64,000 nt of DNA from CAYFHQ01 sp964342805 (GTDB lineage: Bacteria > Bacillota > Clostridia > Peptostreptococcales > Acidaminobacteraceae): NCBI GenBank assembly GCA_964342805.1, contig CAYFHQ010000002.1:1-64000 (forward strand), read 5' to 3'. Position numbers and translations under genes: made by a program. Below the pieces are notes generated by a model. It was not told the origin of the DNA and ran no database searches. It was given only the letters and a program-made list of their open reading frames with translations. The stretch's first letter is position 1. Every line of letters begins with the position of its first letter. This document shows positions 50,806 through 59,678 of the stretch, one piece after another.

Positions 50806-52692
50806 TCAACTCACGTCCACAAAGGACTTCTTTTGCCGCACGGACTCAATGGTCAGGGCTGTGGAAGACAAGCGTTTGTTGGCTTCTTTGACTTGGTCGG
50901 CGGGGAGGGCCTTGGCGTAGAGGTAGCCCTGGGCGTATCGGCAGCCGTAGAGTAGGAGTTCCGCGGCTTCGTACTCGGTCTCGATCCCCTCGGCGATGAT
51001 CCGTAGGCCGTTGGTTTTGGCCAGGTCTATAAAGGAGCGGACGATATTTTTTCGCTTTTGGTCCTTGTGGATGTCTCGGATAAAGCTTCGGTCCAGTTTC
51101 ACTTCATCAATGGGTAGGTTGATTAAGTGACTCAGGGAAGAGTAGCCGGTTCCAAAGTCGTCCAGGGACAGCTGGACGCCAATGGCCTTGAGTTCACTCA
51201 AGACTTCCTGGACGTACTGGATATCCTCCAGGACGGATGTTTCTGTGATCTCTAGGGTCAGCCTGCTGGGGTCCACCCGGGTCTCGTGGAGGATGGCCCG
51301 TAGCTGGGTTGAAAACTCCGGGTGTCGGAGTTCTACTGGTGATATATTCACCGAGACTTCCAGTTCCATGGCCTCTGCCTCCCACTGGGTCATTTGCTGG
51401 CAGACCTTTCGAAGGACCTGGCGGCCAATGGGAACGATCAAACCTGTTTCTTCAGCCAACTGGACAAACTGGTCAGTTGGGATCTTGTGGGTGCCGTCGT
51501 TCCATCTTAGGAGGGCTTCGGCCCGGTTGATCTCATTGGTGTTCATATTGACTTGAGGCTGGTAAAAGACTTCAAGGGTTTCTTCTTTAACCGCCTTTTT
51601 CAGCTTCTGGATCATGACTTCTTTTTGTTTGAGTTGTTGCTCCATGGAGGCATTGAATATGGCATACCGGTCCTTGCCAATCCGCTTGGCGGCATTAACG
51701 GCAATGTCCATTTCCCGCATGAGGGTTTCAACGTTGTGCTCCTTGGCACTGTTAAAGAGGGTAATCCCGGCACATGCACTCAATTGCATGGCCACGGTGT
51801 GGTTTTCTGAAATTTGTCGGATTTGACGCTGGATGTCCGTTGTGATCCGCTCTGCCTGGTCCCCGTCCTCTATGAGGAGGACAAACTCGTCTGCACCAAA
51901 GCGGAAGAGTTGGCAGCCTTCTGGGAGGGTGTCCACCAGGGTGGTTGCAACTATTTTAAGGATGTCGTTTCCGGAGAAGTACCCCATCACAGCGTTGATA
52001 GTTCTAAAGTTATCCATGTTGAGGAGGACAACGGCATACTGGTGGTCCTCATAGGGCAGGGCTTCGATGGTATTAATAAATGAAGAGAAGTTTCTAAGGC
52101 CTGTCGTAATATCATAAGTGGAAAGTTGCTCTATGGTAGAGGCCGCCATCTTTTGGTCGTGGATGTCTTGGAATGACCCAAAGAGGAGGGTATGTTTACC
52201 TTGGACGTCCACCTTGACGGTGATCAGGGCCCACCGGTACTGGTCTCCACCCACGGGTAAATAGCGGGTTTCCAGCCGGATGATTTGTCCATGGAGGTCC
52301 CGTATGGAGGCCCGTAGTTGGTCGAAGTTGTCTGGAATAAAGCCCTTGGGTATCCGTTTCCAGTCCTCGGGACTAATCCGGTCAATGATCTGGCTGGCTG
52401 CCTGGTGGATCAGGGTCTGGTCTGTCCCCAGCCACTGGCCAATCTTTTTAGAAATGATCATTTCATCCTTTTCCAAGTAAAACTCAAAAAGACCATCGTT
52501 GGTCATTTGGATGGCCGCTTCATAGCGATAGTCTGTTTCCTTTTGTTCCAGTTGCTGGATGATGTGATTGAGGTTTGCTTCTCTTTCCTGTAGGTTCTGA
52601 ACTTTCAGTTGCGTTCGTCTCCGGCACAACCATGAAACCACGAGTGCGACTGTTGTAGCGACTGTTGTTGCAGTAAGAATTTGCATCCACAT
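50806..52692 (-). CDS. PAS-GGDEF-EAL protein, probable c-di-GMP phosphodiesterase
   Basis: 628 residues. One N-terminal membrane helix (LTATTVATTVALVVSWLC), a coil, a PAS-like domain (about 55-175), a GGDEF domain in which the motif reads RFGADEF (second glycine is alanine), and an EAL domain (about 365-610) with EALLRW, NISPVEL, DDFGTGYSSLSHL and KLDRSFI. The intact EAL motifs predict phosphodiesterase activity; the altered GGDEF is probably regulatory. A c-di-GMP-I riboswitch lies in its leader. Confidence 0.93.
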   Translation of the reverse strand: MWMQILTATTVATTVALVVSWLCRRRTQLKVQNLQEREANLNHIIQQLEQKETDYRYEAAIQMTNDGLFEFYLEKDEMIISKKIGQWLGTDQTLIHQAASQIIDRISPEDWKRIPKGFIPDNFDQLRASIRDLHGQIIRLETRYLPVGGDQYRWALITVKVDVQGKHTLLFGSFQDIHDQKMAASTIEQLSTYDITTGLRNFSSFINTIEALPYEDHQYAVVLLNMDNFRTINAVMGYFSGNDILKIVATTLVDTLPEGCQLFRFGADEFVLLIEDGDQAERITTDIQRQIRQISENHTVAMQLSACAGITLFNSAKEHNVETLMREMDIAVNAAKRIGKDRYAIFNASMEQQLKQKEVMIQKLKKAVKEETLEVFYQPQVNMNTNEINRAEALLRWNDGTHKIPTDQFVQLAEETGLIVPIGRQVLRKVCQQMTQWEAEAMELEVSVNISPVELRHPEFSTQLRAILHETRVDPSRLTLEITETSVLEDIQYVQEVLSELKAIGVQLSLDDFGTGYSSLSHLINLPIDEVKLDRSFIRDIHKDQKRKNIVRSFIDLAKTNGLRIIAEGIETEYEAAELLLYGCRYAQGYLYAKALPADQVKEANKRLSSTALTIESVRQKKSFVDVS

Positions 52693-52737
52693 AGATTATT
52701 CCTTTAGTACGTTTCGCGTAAAGAAGAGCATAAAAAA

Positions 52738-52815
52738 ACTTCCGTTGACAGCTGGCAACCATTTTACAGGCCCTATAGCTTTGCGTCCCCATCTTTCGAA
52801 GGGTTTGCCATTTAC
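52738..52815 (-). promoter_or_regulatory. c-di-GMP-I (GEMM-I) riboswitch of the GGDEF-EAL gene
   Basis: On the minus strand the RNA reads GGCAAACCCUUCGAAAG, then AUGGGGACGCAAAGCUAUAG, then GGCCU and AUGGUUGCCAGCU. These are the GEMM-I hallmarks: GAAA tetraloop hairpin, GGACGCAAAGC ligand-binding junction, and GGxCU receptor. It sits 45-120 bases before the start codon. A GTTGCCAGCTGTCAAC hairpin overlapping the 3' side and TTTTTTT after it suggest transcription control. Confidence 0.9.
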
Positions 52816-53068
52816 AATGAAAGTTGTCGAATATAGGCAACACTTTTGTAATAGCGTATCAACTCGGTACGGATTTTTCAATGCACTTTTCATTATTTTA
52901 CAAGAAAAAGCCTGATTATTGTATAACTTTTCTGATGATGTGACTTTGGTCCTGTAGTAAAGTAGAGGGCAGGGACTTTCACTGGCATTTGATGGCATGA
53001 TGAATTATAATGTACTTAGCATGTATTTTGTATAATGTATTTATTTTCAAACAAGCTGAGGTGAGAAC
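52816..53068. other. Intergenic region between the riboswitch gene and ispE
   Basis: Holds the 5' part of the riboswitch transcript on one strand and the ispE promoter on the other. TATAAT at 53031-53036 is the likely ispE -10; no convincing -35 is seen. Nothing else recognised. Confidence 0.5.
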
Positions 53069-53947
53069 GTGAACAGGGTTCAATTGAAAGCCCATGCAAA
53101 GATCAACCTGACTTTGGATGTGGTTGGCAAACGGGAAAATGGCTACCACGACGTGGAAATGATCATGCAACAGGTAGACCTTCATGACATCATAACCCTG
53201 GGCAAACGGGAGGATGACCAAATCGTGTTAACTTCCGATGCCCCGTATCTTCCCAAAGGTCAAGGCAATATTGCCTGGCGGGCAGCAAAGGCCATTTGCA
53301 ACCATGTAGACAAAAACCTTGGGGTTTCCATTCATATAGAGAAGCACATACCGGTGGCAGCTGGACTGGCGGGTGGAAGCACCGACGCTGCAGCTGTGAT
53401 CAACGGCATGAATGACCTATTTGACCTGGGACTCACCTTGGAAGAGAGAAGAGCGATTGGTGTGCAAATCGGAGCTGACGTCCCCTTCTGCATTCAGGGA
53501 GGATGCGCCCTCGCCAAGGGCATTGGGGAGGAACTTACGGTTCTACACCCTGCCAAATCCATGTGGCTGGTACTGGCAAAGCCGTCCATCGGCGTGTCAA
53601 CCAAGACCGTGTACGAGGCCCTTGATCACAAAAAAATCGTGAACCACCCAGACACTGACGCCATGAAGGCGGCACTGGAATCCGGTGCCCTTGGGGTGGT
53701 AGCAGATGAGCTGGGCAATGTGCTAGAGGACGTGACGTTAAAACTGTACCCTGTGGTGGGGGAAGTGAAAAAGAAGCTAAGGGAATATGGTGCCAAGGCT
53801 GTGCTGATGAGTGGGAGTGGGCCGACTGTCTTTGGTTTGTTCAGCGACTATGAACGGGCCAAAACTGCAGCAAAGCGACTTGTTCGACTGTATCCTCAAA
53901 CACATGTAACAAAAACGCTAACTGGGGGAAACAAAAATGGCAAGTAA
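53069..53947 (+). CDS. ispE: 4-diphosphocytidyl-2-C-methyl-D-erythritol kinase
   Basis: 292 residues. The GHMP kinase motif PVAAGLAGGSTDAAA is at about residues 95-109; AHAKINLTLDV at the N terminus is also typical. Third step of the MEP pathway that includes ispD and ispF in this window. Starts with GTG after GAGGTGAG. Its 3' end overlaps the GntR gene by 11 bases. Confidence 0.94.
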   Translation: MNRVQLKAHAKINLTLDVVGKRENGYHDVEMIMQQVDLHDIITLGKREDDQIVLTSDAPYLPKGQGNIAWRAAKAICNHVDKNLGVSIHIEKHIPVAAGLAGGSTDAAAVINGMNDLFDLGLTLEERRAIGVQIGADVPFCIQGGCALAKGIGEELTVLHPAKSMWLVLAKPSIGVSTKTVYEALDHKKIVNHPDTDAMKAALESGALGVVADELGNVLEDVTLKLYPVVGEVKKKLREYGAKAVLMSGSGPTVFGLFSDYERAKTAAKRLVRLYPQTHVTKTLTGGNKNGK

Positions 53948-54626
53948 GATCCATCAATTGGAGATCCGCAACTATAAGCCACTGGGTGAAGTGGTTTTTG
54001 ACTATTTGCGGTCTAGCATTCTCAACGGGGACCTAAAGCCCGGGGAAAGACTCATGGAAATTCAACTGGCTGAGCAGTTGGGTGTCAGCCGAACACCGGT
54101 ACGGGAAGCCATCCGGAAACTAGAAAAAGAAAAGTTTGTTGAAATGATTCCGCGTAAGGGTGCCTATGTGGCCGACCTGACAGCCAAGGACATTCTCGAC
54201 GTTCTGGAAATCCGTATGATCATGGAAGGTTTTGCTTCTTCATTGGCTGCTGAGCGAATGACAGAAGAAGAGCTGGCCGACCTGGAAATGACCTTGAAGG
54301 ACTTTTATGTGTCCCTCGACGAAATGGACCGACCAGGCATGATCGAAAAAGACAATGAGTTTCATGACAAAATCTATGAAGCAACACGGAATAACAAGCT
54401 GATTGAGATCGTCAAAGACCTACACGATCAATTCCAGCGGTTCCGTTTGATTTACTTTAATGAGTTCGATAACTTTGTTGAACTACAGGCCTGGCACGAA
54501 AAAATCTTTAATTCGATTTCCAACCGTGACCCTGTAGCTGCTCGTAAATATGCAGAAGAGCACATTCAGCAAATCCAGCACAGTGTACTGGCGTGGAAGG
54601 AATCTCAGCGCAGTAAGGCGGACTAA
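53937..54626 (+). CDS. GntR-family regulator, FCD (FadR-like) subclass
   Basis: 229 residues. The winged-helix region YLRSSILNGDLKPGERLMEI and LAEQLGVSRTPVREAIRKLEKEKFVEMIPRKG matches GntR. The C-terminal all-helical FCD domain (about 90-220) with the metal-binding-type Asp/His pattern DNEFHDKIYEATRN follows. Its effector is probably a carboxylate; the regulated genes are unknown. Overlaps ispE by 11 bases and precedes the DUF1934 gene by one base. Confidence 0.9.
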   Translation: MASKIHQLEIRNYKPLGEVVFDYLRSSILNGDLKPGERLMEIQLAEQLGVSRTPVREAIRKLEKEKFVEMIPRKGAYVADLTAKDILDVLEIRMIMEGFASSLAAERMTEEELADLEMTLKDFYVSLDEMDRPGMIEKDNEFHDKIYEATRNNKLIEIVKDLHDQFQRFRLIYFNEFDNFVELQAWHEKIFNSISNRDPVAARKYAEEHIQQIQHSVLAWKESQRSKAD

Positions 54627-54627
54627 T

Positions 54628-55068
54628 ATGGAATATGCAGTGGTACTCAATATTCGCTCTGAGATCATTACCAAGGGTGAAGAACCACAAAAAATGGACT
54701 TTATGACACCGGGCAAGCTCTTTTCCAAGGATGGTGGCTGGTACATCATCTATGAGGAAACTGAACTGTCGGGTCTAGCGGGTAGCAAAACCATGCTCAA
54801 GTTCAAAGACGGCATGTGTTCCATGCACCGATATGGACCCCATGCCTCTCAATTGACCTTTGAAGTGGGGGTCAAACACGAGTCCATTTATGGGACTCCT
54901 TATGGCAACTTCAACATGACCACCAAAGGACGAACCATCGACACGGATTTTGAGACTGGCAAGGTCAAGTTGGTCTACGACCTGGTCATTGACGGACTCA
55001 GTGAAAGTGTCAACACCCTGGAAGTGGACATTGTGAGTCGTAAGGAAATACCACAAGAAGAAAAATAA
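54628..55068 (+). CDS. DUF1934 (YwiB-like) beta-barrel protein
   Basis: 146 residues of alternating strands: AVVLNIRSEIITKGE, WYIIYEETELSGL, KTMLKFKDGMCSMHRYG and LVYDLVIDG. Matches the DUF1934 family, a calycin-like fold of unknown role. Its start is next to the GntR stop, after AAGGCGG; an upstream ATG would add residues not seen in the family. Confidence 0.85.
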   Translation: MEYAVVLNIRSEIITKGEEPQKMDFMTPGKLFSKDGGWYIIYEETELSGLAGSKTMLKFKDGMCSMHRYGPHASQLTFEVGVKHESIYGTPYGNFNMTTKGRTIDTDFETGKVKLVYDLVIDGLSESVNTLEVDIVSRKEIPQEEK

Positions 55069-55094
55069 AACGGCTGGCAAACTTGCCGTCAAAA

Positions 55095-55124
55095 AACCCC
55101 GCTGGGCTCAGACCTGGCGGGGTT
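55095..55124. terminator. Bidirectional terminator between DUF1934 and the winged-helix gene
   Basis: AACCCCGC and GCGGGGTT pair. The minus strand is followed by TTTTTT, the plus strand by TTATTAT. Confidence 0.85.
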
Positions 55125-55163
55125 ATTATATGCATAAATTTGGTTTTGTAACAGCAAAAGTGT

Positions 55164-55763
55164 CTACTGGTCAGATTGTACCAGGCCGTTTAGGAACATG
55201 TAGCGTTTCCGCTCTTTTTCCTTGTCGTTAACCTTGCGGCTTTCGATGAGTTGGTCAACGAACTGAGTGACTTGCTCAGCCTCGTCCTCGGATAGGTAGA
55301 GGTGGGTATAGAACAAGCCGCCTTCGCTGGCCTTGCTCTCTACGGATGCCCCGTCTTCTTTGTTGTCTAGCTTGTGTTTCACAGCCCGGAGGAATTCACC
55401 CCGTGCTTCTTCCATAATGCGGGACAGCATTTTTTCTGTCTCAGACATCATGGTTGGTAGGTGCTGCTCGTCAATGGAGTCATGGCTTACAATGATTTGG
55501 CGGGTTGTGGGTAGGTAGTACTTGGCAATAATACCATTGATGTTTTCCTCGTGGTCCAGTTCCAGTACGCCAATGGAAATCAGCTTCTTGGCATGGTAGT
55601 AAACCTTAGCAGGAACTTCGCCCATTTTGTCTGCCACCTGTTTAATGGTTGATGGCTTGCCCATTCTATCAAATGTTTTAAAGATCAGCATGCGGTAGGG
55701 GTCGGAGAATACTTTTATTTCTTCAAGGGTCTCCAAACGGATAGGTTTCTTTTCTTTTGTCAC
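55164..55763 (-). CDS. Winged-helix (ArsR-like) regulator
   Basis: 199 residues. The N-terminal winged helix (VFSDPYRMLIFKTFDRMGKPSTIKQVADKMGEVPAKVYYHAKKLISIGVLELD across about 18-70) resembles HTH-ArsR/HTH_20 regulators, followed by a mostly helical C-terminal region without cysteines. Starts with GTG after AAAGGAGC. Effector unknown. Divergently placed with the photolyase gene. Confidence 0.83.
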   Translation of the reverse strand: MTKEKKPIRLETLEEIKVFSDPYRMLIFKTFDRMGKPSTIKQVADKMGEVPAKVYYHAKKLISIGVLELDHEENINGIIAKYYLPTTRQIIVSHDSIDEQHLPTMMSETEKMLSRIMEEARGEFLRAVKHKLDNKEDGASVESKASEGGLFYTHLYLSEDEAEQVTQFVDQLIESRKVNDKEKERKRYMFLNGLVQSDQ

Positions 55764-56035
55764 GGAATCGTGCTCCTTTCGAATTGGGTTTGGATGCGTC
55801 CATATATTTTTACATGATTAAAAATAATTTTCGTCTATATGAAATCGACTGGAATTTCAACCCTCGTCCACACAGGTAAAGAATTTCCAGAAAAATTCGA
55901 GGATTCAATTTAATCGTTAAAAATATTCATATGTCAAGATCATTGTATGAAATGCCTTCTCATTTGTCAATGTCAACTACTGGATACACTGGCAGTGAAA
56001 TTCTATGATAAAATGGATGAAGGTGGAGGTGACCC

Positions 56036-57466
56036 ATGAGGATTCTTTGGTTTCGACAGGACTTACGACTGGATGACCACGCAGCCTTGGCAGCAGCCAC
56101 GGGCGACGGCCAACCGGTTTTGGCAATCTACATCCACCACCCAACCCTAATGGGTGGTGCACCCCTTACTTCAAAACATGCGGCCTTTATGAGGGGCCAG
56201 GTGGACCAGTTTAAAGAGGAGATTGAGGCCTTGGGCGGCCAGCTGCTCATTTTTACTGAGCCCTTTACCATGGTCTTTGGCAAATTGTTGGAGGCCCTGG
56301 GACCCTTTGAGGTCCATGCCAACCGGGTTTTAGAACCAGCGGCCCTGACCAATGACCAGGTCTGCGCCCAGTGGGGCGAGGACCACGATTGTCGCTTTCA
56401 TTTTTATGACGACGCTTGTATACTCAAGCCGGGCACCATCCGAAGTGAAAAGGGGACCGTCCACAAGGTCTTTACCACCTTTTATAAGAAATGGCGCAAG
56501 GAGTTTCACCCTGTGCCCATCCTCATGAAACGGCCGAGCTTTGTGTCCCTTGCAGAAGAGACGCCTATCCGCCTCCATAAGTTGATTGGAGACCGAATAG
56601 ACCAGACCTATTCACCTGACAGGGTGGCCACCTTCTTAGGTGACCCCATTCGGTCCTACAAGCTTATGAGGGACCGGGTTGACCTGGACGCCACCTCCCA
56701 CTTGTCCCAGTGGATCAACTGTGGCAGGGTGTCTGTACGGACCCTCCTCCAGCAGGTTAAGGAACAACTGGAAACAGAAACAGATCCAGACAAGCAGGAA
56801 AGCATTGAAGCCTTTATCCGCCAGCTGGCCTGGCGAGATTTTTACATACAAGTCATGGACCAGTGGCCTGAAGTGCGCAAGGAAGCCTTTATCAAGCATT
56901 TTCAGCATATCCCGTGGGAAAATGACAAGGATAAATTGGTCCGGTGGCAGACCGGCCATACCGGTGTGCCCATTGTAGACGCTGCCATGCGGTGCCTCCG
57001 GGAGACAGGAACCCTCCACAACCGCCTCCGGATGATTGTGGCCTCCTTCTTAGTTAAGGACCTCCATATCAATTGGCAGGAGGGAGAAGCCTGGTTCAGG
57101 GACCACTTGATCGACTACAACCTGCCCCTCAATAACGGGGGCTGGCAATGGTCAGCTTCCACAGGGACTGACGCCCACCCCTATTTCCGAATATTCAATC
57201 CCTATAGACAGTCAGAAAAGCATGACCCCCAGGGGACATTTATTCGCAAGTATCTGCCAGAACTCAGTGGACTCACAGGGTCCTCAATCCATGCGCCCCA
57301 CGAGGCCCCCATGGAGTTAATGATTGCAGGCATAACGGACGCAGACTATCCCTATCCCCTGGTGGACCACCGGGTACGGAGTGAAGAAGCCAAAAACATG
57401 TTTGAACAAGCAAGGAAGTTACATTTACATGGACAAAAAGAAGCAACCCCACCAGAGAAGGCGTAA
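56036..57466 (+). CDS. phrB: Deoxyribodipyrimidine photolyase, class I
   Basis: 476 residues. N-terminal antenna domain (RILWFRQDLRLDDHAAL) and C-terminal FAD-binding domain with the family block GGWQWSASTGTDAHPYFRIFNP. Repairs UV-induced pyrimidine dimers using light. GGAGGTGACCC before the ATG. An overlapping helicase gene starts inside its end. Unusual in a strict anaerobe but known in Clostridia. Confidence 0.94.
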   Translation: MRILWFRQDLRLDDHAALAAATGDGQPVLAIYIHHPTLMGGAPLTSKHAAFMRGQVDQFKEEIEALGGQLLIFTEPFTMVFGKLLEALGPFEVHANRVLEPAALTNDQVCAQWGEDHDCRFHFYDDACILKPGTIRSEKGTVHKVFTTFYKKWRKEFHPVPILMKRPSFVSLAEETPIRLHKLIGDRIDQTYSPDRVATFLGDPIRSYKLMRDRVDLDATSHLSQWINCGRVSVRTLLQQVKEQLETETDPDKQESIEAFIRQLAWRDFYIQVMDQWPEVRKEAFIKHFQHIPWENDKDKLVRWQTGHTGVPIVDAAMRCLRETGTLHNRLRMIVASFLVKDLHINWQEGEAWFRDHLIDYNLPLNNGGWQWSASTGTDAHPYFRIFNPYRQSEKHDPQGTFIRKYLPELSGLTGSSIHAPHEAPMELMIAGITDADYPYPLVDHRVRSEEAKNMFEQARKLHLHGQKEATPPEKA

Positions 57467-59567
57467 AAAACGCCCGGCTTCTGGGTCGCGGGGAAATAAA
57501 ACGAAGGGCCAGGGTCAAAGCCACCAGGTAGACCTCCTAGGTAAGTCGGGCCCCATGGATATACCACAAAAACGTCTAGCCTTCGACAGTCGCTCCCAGT
57601 ATGTGGGCCACTTTCGAAGGCTAGTTGACTTGGAGAGACAAGCAGAACTGGACCGGCACATGGCCGAAATGAAACGGCTGTCCGGGTTCCAGAGGGAAAA
57701 GAAGGGCCGGGCCCTTATGAACATGAGGGGTCGGCGGGCCGGTCGAGGAATCGGTGGCCGCAGCCTGGTCAAATACATGAAACAACGGGTGGGGGAACCC
57801 TTACCCAACCATGAGTTTCAAGTGGGGGACCAGGTGGTGGTCAGCCAGGGGAGCCCTCTGAAAAAGGGCAACCCAAGTGGCATGGTCATAGACCGGTCTC
57901 GCTTTGCCATCACCGTGGTTTTTGACCGACTCCCGGCCAAGTGGGCCACCAAGGGCGGCCTGCGGGTGGACCTGTCGGTCAACGACACCACCTACCAGCG
58001 GATGCATGCAGCCCTGGACCTGGTCCTGGAGGGCCGTGAACAGTCCATCCACCTCCTGGAGTCTCTAATGGGCCTGAAGGGGGTCCAGGTAAATGGAAGT
58101 GGCGGAGACCGAGCAGAGACCATAAAGGACCTGGTAGAGGGCGTCCTGGTGGACAAAAACCTCAACACCAGCCAAAAAGATGCGGTCGCCATGGGCCTGA
58201 CGGCTTCTGACTATCATATTATCCACGGACCTCCTGGGACGGGTAAAACGGTTACCGCTGTGGCGGTGGTGGAAGTCGGTGTGGAAAGAGGAAAAAGAGT
58301 CCTCGCCTGTGCTGACTCCAATGGCGCCGTGGACAACCTGGTGGAAGGCTTGGTGGACAAGGGGCTAAAGGTGGTTCGTCTGGGCCATCCCTTCCGGGTC
58401 AATGAGACCCTCCTTAGCCATACCCTGGACGCCAAGTTAGAGACCCACCCCAGTCAAAAGAAGATCCAGGCCCTTAGGGACCAGGCCTTTGACCGGATGA
58501 AAGACCAAGAAGGCTTGACCCATCCCAGTCCTCGGTGGACCCGGGGCATGTCCAATGGGGACATTCGGCGTTTTGCCCGTAAGGGCAAGGGGACGCGGGG
58601 GGTGAGTGCTGAGACCCTTGAGGAAATGGCCCAGTGGTTGGACATCCGAGAGGACATTGACGCTTTTTTTGCCAAGGCTGACCAACTGGAGCAGGATACC
58701 ATCCAAGAAATCCTCCGGGGGGCAGACGTGGTATGCGCCACCAACATTGGTGCTGGTATGGATATGCTGGAAGGCTGGCTCTTTGACCTGGTGGTCATCG
58801 ATGAAGCCACCCAGAGTACGGAAGCCTCTTCTCTTGTTCCCCTGGTCCTAGGCAGACAGGCGGTTCTCTTGGGAGACCCCATGCAGTTACCACCTACAGT
58901 CCTATCGGACGCAGCACGCCAGGGGGGCATGGATTATAGCCTCCTGGAACGCCTGGTTCATAAGGACAAAAACAAGTGGTCGTCACTACTTGCCATTCAA
59001 TATCGGATGAATGAGGACCTGCTGGCTTTTCCGAACAAGGCCTTTTACGATTGCCAGTTGACCTCGGGAGACCGAAACGAGGCTTGGACCTTGGCGACTT
59101 GTCCTCTTAAGCAAAGCGACTTATTTGTGGCCCTTCAAGGACAAGAGGAACGTCGTGGGGAAGGTCAGTCTCTGGTGAATAAGACAGAGGCAGGCCAGGT
59201 AGTCGCCTGGGTGAAAGCGTGTTTAGGCTGGGGCGCATCGGAAGGGGACATAGGTGTGATTAGTCCCTACAAGGCCCAAGCAGCCCATATACGTGACCGT
59301 CTCCGCAAGGCAGAGATTTTTGTGGAGTGTGACACGGTGGACGGTTTCCAAGGGCGGGAGAAGGACATTGTCCTCATCAGCCTGGTCCGGTCCAACGGCC
59401 AAGGGCAATTGGGATTTTTGAATGACCTCCGCCGGCTCAACGTGGCCCTGACCCGGGCCAAGAAACTCCGGGTGGTCATTGGCGACGACAAGACCCTGAA
59501 GACCCATTCGGTTTATGGAGCTTATTTGGCCAGTGCCCATTGGGTGGAGCCTTTGTCTCAAGAATAA
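57429..59567 (+). CDS. Superfamily 1B helicase (IGHMBP2/UPF1-like)
   Basis: 712 residues. A basic N-terminal region (KKKQPHQRRRKKRPASGSRG) and beta-barrel (DQVVVSQGSPLKKG) are followed by two RecA-like halves: Walker A HGPPGTGKT (about residue 268), motif II VVIDEATQSTEAS, GDPMQLPPTVLS, motif V TVDGFQGREKDIVLIS and motif VI NVALTRAKK. Probably acts on DNA or RNA duplexes. Overlaps the photolyase gene by 38 bases; ATG at 57429 after AAGGAAG. Confidence 0.9.
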   Translation: MDKKKQPHQRRRKKRPASGSRGNKTKGQGQSHQVDLLGKSGPMDIPQKRLAFDSRSQYVGHFRRLVDLERQAELDRHMAEMKRLSGFQREKKGRALMNMRGRRAGRGIGGRSLVKYMKQRVGEPLPNHEFQVGDQVVVSQGSPLKKGNPSGMVIDRSRFAITVVFDRLPAKWATKGGLRVDLSVNDTTYQRMHAALDLVLEGREQSIHLLESLMGLKGVQVNGSGGDRAETIKDLVEGVLVDKNLNTSQKDAVAMGLTASDYHIIHGPPGTGKTVTAVAVVEVGVERGKRVLACADSNGAVDNLVEGLVDKGLKVVRLGHPFRVNETLLSHTLDAKLETHPSQKKIQALRDQAFDRMKDQEGLTHPSPRWTRGMSNGDIRRFARKGKGTRGVSAETLEEMAQWLDIREDIDAFFAKADQLEQDTIQEILRGADVVCATNIGAGMDMLEGWLFDLVVIDEATQSTEASSLVPLVLGRQAVLLGDPMQLPPTVLSDAARQGGMDYSLLERLVHKDKNKWSSLLAIQYRMNEDLLAFPNKAFYDCQLTSGDRNEAWTLATCPLKQSDLFVALQGQEERRGEGQSLVNKTEAGQVVAWVKACLGWGASEGDIGVISPYKAQAAHIRDRLRKAEIFVECDTVDGFQGREKDIVLISLVRSNGQGQLGFLNDLRRLNVALTRAKKLRVVIGDDKTLKTHSVYGAYLASAHWVEPLSQE

Positions 59568-59585
59568 AGTATGGTACAATTAGGC

Positions 59586-59615
59586 GAGTGCTGAAAATTC
59601 GGCACTCGTCTTTTT
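59586..59615 (+). terminator. Terminator-like hairpin after the helicase gene; also a UAS-like dyad
   Basis: GAGTGCTGAAAATTCGGCACTC (split: GAGTGC and GCACTC flanks) is an inverted repeat followed by GTCTTTTT, so it can end the helicase transcript. Its core TGCTGAAAATTCGGCA (59589-59604) matches dyads upstream of kdd. Confidence 0.7.
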
Positions 59616-59678
59616 AGTTGAATACCCCATGATGAATCACGAACATGATTGATAAATGAGTGAAGCCGGGAGGTGGCC

